From: an uncultured Actinomycetes bacterium | GTDB taxonomy: Bacteria; Actinomycetota; Acidimicrobiia; Acidimicrobiales; Microtrichaceae | Direction of reading: 5' to 3' | Length of the DNA: 7,472 nucleotides | NCBI GenBank assembly: GCA_903941145.1 | Contig: CAJANQ010000066.1 | Location: 1 to 7,472 of the forward strand | Translations under genes and position numbers: made by a program | Notes under the pieces: model-generated | The model's input: the letters and a program-made list of their open reading frames with translations, nothing else | Told to the model about the DNA's origin: nothing | The model's database searches: none | Shown: positions 3,867 through 7,472 of the stretch, one piece after another | Position numbering within the stretch: position 1 is the stretch's first letter | Layout: each line of letters opens with the position of its first letter

Positions 3867-5303
3867 CTAGTCGGAGCGGAGGAAGTCCTCGAGCTTGTGC
3901 CGACGCTGCGGATGGCGCAGCTTGGCCAAGGTCTTGGCCTCGATCTGGCGGATCCGCTCACGGGTCACGCCGAAGTACTTCCCGACCTCTTCGAGCGTCT
4001 GGGGCCGGCCGTCGGCAAGGCCGAACCGCATGCGGATGACCTCCTTGTCACGGTCCGACAGCTCGTCGAGCGCCACCATCAGCTGTTCCTGCAGCGAGTG
4101 GGCCGTCGCCACGTCGGCCGGCATGACGGCCTGGGAGTCGGGCACGGTGTCGGCGAGCTCGGCGCTGTTCTCGTCGCCCACCGGCGAGTCGAGCGACAGC
4201 GGGTCCTGGCTGATGCGCATGATCTCGCGGACCCGTTGCGGCGTGAGGTCACACTTCTTGGCGATCTCGTCGACCGTGGGCTCCCGCTCGAGGTCCTGGG
4301 TCAGCTGCCGCTGCACCCGCTGCACCTTGTTGATCGACTCGACCATGTGGACCGGGATCCGGATGGTCCGACCCTGGTCGGCGATCGCCCGGGTGATGGC
4401 CTGACGGATCCACCAGGTCGCGTAGGTCGAGAACTTGAAGCCGCGGGTGTAGTCGAACTTCTCGACCGCCCGCATCAGGCCGAGGTTGCCCTCCTGGACC
4501 AGGTCGAGCATCGCCATGTTCCGGTTCGTGTAGCGCTTTGCGATCGACACGACGAGGCGCAGGTTGGCCGAGGTCAGGTCGTCCTTGGCCCGCTGACCGT
4601 CGCGCTGGGTGCGGTTGAGCGCCGCCCGCTCGGCGGCAGGGATGCTGTCGATCTGGCCCGACGCGTTCAGGTTGGCCAGCTGCTCCTCGGCCTCGACACC
4701 CGCCAGGATCCGCTTGGCGAGCGCCACCTCGCCAGCGCCGTCAAGCAGCGGGACCTGGCCGATCTCGCTTAGGTACTGGCGGACCGGGTCGGACGACATG
4801 CCGATCGCCGAGCCTGCTGGCGTCGCACGGGAGCGGCGCTTTGGCGTCTTGCCGCCGTTGCGGCTGGGCACGGCGTCGAGGACCGAGGTCACCGAGACCG
4901 GGTCGGCCAGCTCGGCCTCCAGGACGACGTCCTCGGAGATCGTTACGTCGAGACGGGCCCAGAACTCCTTGGTCTGCACGATCACGCCGTCGGTCATCTC
5001 CTCACCGAGCACGGCCAGCGCGTCGTCGAGCGAGATGGACCCGCCCTGCTCCTGGGCGGTGATGGCGAGCGACTCGACGAACACGTCGTCGACGGACTCC
5101 CAGACGTTGCCGGTCAGCTTCGCCGGAGATTTCTTGGCGGGCGACTTCTTGGCCGGGGCCTTCTTGGCGGGAGCAGCTTTCTTGGCCGGGGCCTTCTTCG
5201 CGGGCGACTTCTTGGCCGGGGCCTTCTTGGCGGGTGCAGCCTTCTTGGCAGGGGTCTTCGGCTTGGCGCCGACTGCCTTGGATGCTGCCGTCCTAGGGGC
5301 CAC
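3867..5303 (-). CDS. rpoD: Primary sigma factor (sigma-70 / RpoD, SigA/HrdB type)
   Basis: A 478-aa housekeeping sigma factor that directs RNA polymerase to -10/-35 promoters. Residues 14-62 are a basic tail of eight PAKK units and a last PAK. Residues about 66-145 look like a region 1.1-type acidic domain. Region 1.2 begins near 171 (DPVRQYLSEIGQ). Region 2 is almost canonical: NLRLVVSIAKRY 247-258, DLVQEGNLGLMRAVEKFD 267-284 (core binding) and YATWWIRQAI 294-303 (-10 recognition and melting). Region 3 spans about 310-390. Region 4.2 has the -35 helix-turn-helix, TLEEVGKYFGVTRERIRQIE 436-455, then KLRHP. The start is GTG at 5303, with GGAGG at 5315-5319 (11 nt away) and a nearer GAGG. The gene lies 31 nt after dnaG with no room for a terminator, so the two are co-transcribed. 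Group 1 status is inferred from near-consensus region 2 and the dnaG linkage. Confidence 0.97.
   Translation of the reverse strand: MAPRTAASKAVGAKPKTPAKKAAPAKKAPAKKSPAKKAPAKKAAPAKKAPAKKSPAKKSPAKLTGNVWESVDDVFVESLAITAQEQGGSISLDDALAVLGEEMTDGVIVQTKEFWARLDVTISEDVVLEAELADPVSVTSVLDAVPSRNGGKTPKRRSRATPAGSAIGMSSDPVRQYLSEIGQVPLLDGAGEVALAKRILAGVEAEEQLANLNASGQIDSIPAAERAALNRTQRDGQRAKDDLTSANLRLVVSIAKRYTNRNMAMLDLVQEGNLGLMRAVEKFDYTRGFKFSTYATWWIRQAITRAIADQGRTIRIPVHMVESINKVQRVQRQLTQDLEREPTVDEIAKKCDLTPQRVREIMRISQDPLSLDSPVGDENSAELADTVPDSQAVMPADVATAHSLQEQLMVALDELSDRDKEVIRMRFGLADGRPQTLEEVGKYFGVTRERIRQIEAKTLAKLRHPQRRHKLEDFLRSD
5115..5252 (-). repeat. Tandem PAKK-coding repeat with a 63-bp duplication inside rpoD
   Basis: This stretch codes for rpoD residues 18-63. 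Besides the 5-6 residue PAKK periodicity there is a longer unit of 21 codons: 5178-5240 and 5115-5177 agree at 54 of 63 positions by eye. They include an identical 35-nt run at 5200-5234 and 5137-5171. In protein terms residues 22-42 and 43-63 are near copies (AAPAKKAPAKKSPAKK shared). The pattern suggests growth by slippage or unequal recombination. Length may vary between related strains. Confidence 0.85.
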
Positions 5304-5334
5304 GCCGCCTCGATCCTCCCGTAGAAGGCGGGCC

Positions 5335-7317
5335 CTAGTGGACCTGCCCGTCGCCCGACTCCCGCCGCCGTTCGATGAGCCAATCTACCAACTGGTTCAG
5401 TTTTTCCACCTCGGGACGGTGGCTCCGGAGCTCCTCGAGCGTGAGCTTCAGCCAGCGCATCACCTCGCCGTAGGCCAGGGGGTCGTCGGCCCCGCGGGCC
5501 TCGGCCTCGAGCTCGACGAGCGTCTGCCGGCCGACCTCCTCGGCGAGCCGCGCCACCACGTCCACGGCGTCGGACGCGGTTCCCTCGAACGACAGCCGGG
5601 TGAGGAGTTCGCCCGCCTCGGGACCAGCCGCTGCGATGGCGTCGGTGACCGTCGCGGCGTTGGCCAGCGCCTCGAACGCGGCACGTGCCGTGGGGTGCAG
5701 GAACAGCGACTCGTCGAGGTAGGTCGCCACTTCCTCGGGCCGTGCCAGCGCCAGCCGGAGGGCCTCGGTCTGCGACCCCTCGCGCAGCGGCGGGACCGCG
5801 GCCGGACGCCGAGACACTGCTGCGCTTCCTGACGGCCCCCCGTAGGTCCCGTCGTCGTACTCCCCTGCGTCGTGCTCGCCGGAACCACCGGTCTCCCACG
5901 GTGGCGGGGCGTCGTCGTCCCAGCCACCGGCACCGCCAGCGCCGTGGAGCGGCTCGATGCCACGGACCAGCGGCTCGTCCTGCTGCCGCGTTGCCTGCCC
6001 GGACGCCCCGCGACGGACCGGCGCGGCCTCCTTGGGCCGGGCCAGCACCTCGGTGAGCCGGGTACGCAGCAGGTCGGGGGCGACGCGGCACTCGTCCGCG
6101 ACCTCCATCACGTACTGGTCACGGACGATCGGGTCGGGGTGCTCTGCCACGACCTCGACGGCGTGCTCGGCAGCCCGGGCGCGGCCCTCCGGCGTGGTCA
6201 GGTCGGCGGCACCCAGGACCCGCTCCACCCGGAAGGCCAGGAACGGGCGCGCGTCGGCCACCGCGGCCCTGAGGGCCTCGGGGTTCTCGCGGGCCATCTC
6301 GTCGGGGTCCTCCCCCGGCTGCAGCTGCACGACGGACACCTGGACCTCGTACGCCTTCTCCCACGCGTACACGCGCTCTGACGCCGACTGCCCGGCCTCG
6401 TCCGCGTCGTAGGCCAGGACGAGGCGACGGGTGAACTTCCGGAGCAGCCGCACGTGCTCCTCGGTGAGTGCCGTGCCACAGGTCGCAACGGCGCGGTCGA
6501 CCCCGGCGCGCCCGAACCCGATCACGTCGGTGTACCCCTCGCAGATCACGACCTCGTCGTGCTGGACCATGTCGGCCTTGGCCCAGTTGATGCCGTAGAG
6601 CGCCTTGGACTTGTTGTAGAGCTCGTTGTCCCGGGAGTTCTGGTACTTCGGACCTTCGGCGTCGGGCAGTTTGCGGCCGCCGAACCCGATCGGGCGGCCC
6701 TGCTCGTCGAAGATCGGGAACAGCACCCGGGCCCGGAAGAAGTCCTGCTGCTTCTGCCGACGGTTCACGAACCCCAGGCCGACCGCCTCGAGGTCCTTGT
6801 TGGAGATCTTCAGGAACTTGGCGAGCTGGTCCCAGTCGTCGGGCGCCCACCCCACCTGATACCGGGCGACCTGCTCGCCGGTGAACCCTCGGGAACGCAG
6901 GTAGGCGCGGGCCGCAGCGGCGTCGGGCGAGGTCTTCAGCCGCTCGTGGTACCAGTCGACCGCTCGTTCGAGGTGGGCCTGCAGCTCCTTGTGCCGCTTC
7001 CGGCCGGCCCCCTCGTTCTGGTCGGTGTAGCGCAGCACGATCCCGGCAGTGCCGGCGAGCCGCTCGACGGCCCCGACGAAGTCGAGGTGCTCCATGTTGC
7101 GGACGAACGTGATGGCGTCGCCGTGCTCCTTGCAGCCGAAGCAGTAGTAGAAGCCCTCGGACGCGTTGACCGAGAAGCTCGGCGTCTTCTCGGAGTGGAA
7201 CGGGCACAGGCCCGACCACCGCTGGCCCACCCGCTTGAGCTGGGTGTACTGGGTGATGAGCGCCACGATGTCGGTGACCTCACGGACCCGGACGATGTCC
7301 TCGTCGACGATCCCCAT
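5335..7317 (-). CDS. dnaG: DNA primase
   Basis: A 660-aa bacterial primase, which lays down RNA primers at the replication fork and is recruited by the DnaB helicase. The N-terminal zinc-binding domain has Cys38, His41, Cys59 and Cys62 (CPFH ... CFGC). The RNA polymerase core follows, with FPIFDEQGRPIGFGGR at 200-215 and a KYQNSRDNELYNKS basic-loop equivalent at 224-237. The TOPRIM catalytic residues are intact: Glu260 (ICEGYTDV), Asp304 and Asp306 (LAYDADEAGQ). A Gly/Asp-rich, probably disordered linker (roughly 435-505) leads to a divergent C-terminal helicase-binding domain. The ATG at 7317 overlaps the previous stop by one base (TGATG), and GAGGA at 7324-7328 provides a ribosome-binding site 6 nt upstream. 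rpoD follows after 31 nt. Length is within the normal range. Confidence 0.97.
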   Translation of the reverse strand: MGIVDEDIVRVREVTDIVALITQYTQLKRVGQRWSGLCPFHSEKTPSFSVNASEGFYYCFGCKEHGDAITFVRNMEHLDFVGAVERLAGTAGIVLRYTDQNEGAGRKRHKELQAHLERAVDWYHERLKTSPDAAAARAYLRSRGFTGEQVARYQVGWAPDDWDQLAKFLKISNKDLEAVGLGFVNRRQKQQDFFRARVLFPIFDEQGRPIGFGGRKLPDAEGPKYQNSRDNELYNKSKALYGINWAKADMVQHDEVVICEGYTDVIGFGRAGVDRAVATCGTALTEEHVRLLRKFTRRLVLAYDADEAGQSASERVYAWEKAYEVQVSVVQLQPGEDPDEMARENPEALRAAVADARPFLAFRVERVLGAADLTTPEGRARAAEHAVEVVAEHPDPIVRDQYVMEVADECRVAPDLLRTRLTEVLARPKEAAPVRRGASGQATRQQDEPLVRGIEPLHGAGGAGGWDDDAPPPWETGGSGEHDAGEYDDGTYGGPSGSAAVSRRPAAVPPLREGSQTEALRLALARPEEVATYLDESLFLHPTARAAFEALANAATVTDAIAAAGPEAGELLTRLSFEGTASDAVDVVARLAEEVGRQTLVELEAEARGADDPLAYGEVMRWLKLTLEELRSHRPEVEKLNQLVDWLIERRRESGDGQVH

Positions 7318-7472
7318 CAGCGGTCCTCGTCCGACTCGGCGAGCGCGTCGGCCATGAGCGCGACGGCGACAGCCAGATGTAGCGCCGGGATGCGGCGGGG
7401 CGAGGCCGAGACCTCGTCGAAGAGCGACTGGTAGCCGAGCCCGCCGGTGGCGTCGCCGATGACCTCGCCGCA
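7317..7472 (-). CDS. C-terminus of a PEP-utilising enzyme (PPDK / enzyme I-like), partial
   Basis: An open frame of 51 codons enters from the right edge and stops at TGA 7319-7317. The first visible residues are C-G-E-V-I-G-D, then G-L-G-Y, and later S-A-S-P-R-R-I-P. This order and spacing fit the end of the TIM-barrel PEP-binding domain of enzyme I and pyruvate phosphate dikinase, where CGExxGD contains the catalytic Cys that protonates the enolate and S-x-S-x-x-x-I/V-P precedes the last helix. The spacing to the S-x-S motif agrees with E. coli enzyme I within one residue. The fragment then ends in a helix and an acidic tail. Which family member it is cannot be told; PPDK is favoured because I recall it near dnaG in some actinobacteria. 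Its stop overlaps the dnaG start, implying translational coupling. Confidence 0.55.
   Translation of the reverse strand, partial: CGEVIGDATGGLGYQSLFDEVSASPRRIPALHLAVAVALMADALAESDEDR

Noticed and set aside
3897..4772. Plus-strand open frame of 291 codons opposite rpoD
   Set aside because: It is antisense to conserved sigma regions 2-4; the long frame is a by-product of the codon bias.
5115..5252. Repeats considered as a CRISPR or noncoding tandem array
   Set aside because: The periodicity is in whole codons and stays in frame with rpoD. There are no unique spacers.
6119..7219. Second minus-strand frame of 366 codons inside dnaG
   Set aside because: It is a frame-shifted shadow of dnaG, rich in Arg/Pro/Gly, with no start signal. 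dnaG itself is uninterrupted, so there is no frameshift to explain.
6454..7434. Plus-strand open frame of 326 codons opposite dnaG
   Set aside because: dnaG is unambiguous on the minus strand with zinc and TOPRIM motifs. The opposing frame lacks any recognisable domain.
1..7472. Search for defence system, toxin-antitoxin pair, prophage or insertion sequence
   Set aside because: No transposase, integrase, nuclease-helicase cluster, paired small genes or terminal inverted repeats were found. The genes are ordinary chromosomal ones in a conserved-looking order.

Overview
This is a strongly G+C-rich chromosomal window. It most likely comes from an actinobacterium, perhaps an Acidimicrobiia-like lineage. 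The evidence is the high G+C third-position bias, an actinobacterial-type primary sigma factor with a Lys/Ala/Pro-rich N-terminal tail, tRNA genes without encoded CCA, and several start codons placed about 7 nt after a TANNNT hexamer, as in the leaderless mRNAs common in Actinobacteria. The lineage is inferred; no marker was compared with a database.

Left part (1-3106): the first 31 codons of a predicted lipoprotein (minus, running off the left edge) follow an inositol-monophosphatase-family gene (minus). Divergent from that gene is a plus-strand run of three: an unrecognised acidic protein of 187 aa, a PilZ-domain protein, and an integral-membrane acyltransferase-3 protein. Five of these starts lack a clear Shine-Dalgarno sequence. 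Three have a perfect TANNNT exactly 7 nt upstream, and two have a weaker NANNNT at 6-7 nt.

Middle part (3107-3866): two minus-strand tRNA genes flank a small exported staphylococcal-nuclease-like protein on the plus strand. One is tRNA-Ile2 with a CAT anticodon, which needs lysidine modification and is easily miscalled as Met. The other is tRNA-Asn (GTT). A strong GC hairpin sits where the nuclease gene and tRNA-Asn converge.

Right part (3867-7472, all minus strand): an information-processing operon read right to left. It contains the C-terminal 51 residues of what looks like a PEP-utilising enzyme (PPDK / enzyme I family), then dnaG primase (start overlaps the previous stop by one base as TGATG), then the primary sigma factor rpoD 31 nt later. 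This is the dnaG-rpoD core of the classical macromolecular-synthesis operon. tRNA-Asn lies 54 nt further downstream on the same strand.

I found no CRISPR array, insertion sequence, phage gene, toxin-antitoxin pair or defence system, and no evidence for a new multi-gene system. The most interesting points are the repeated leaderless-promoter geometry, a 63-bp duplication building the histone-H1-like tail of the sigma factor, palindromes placed at start sites, and the PilZ/acyltransferase pair. No gap between genes exceeds 90 bases.
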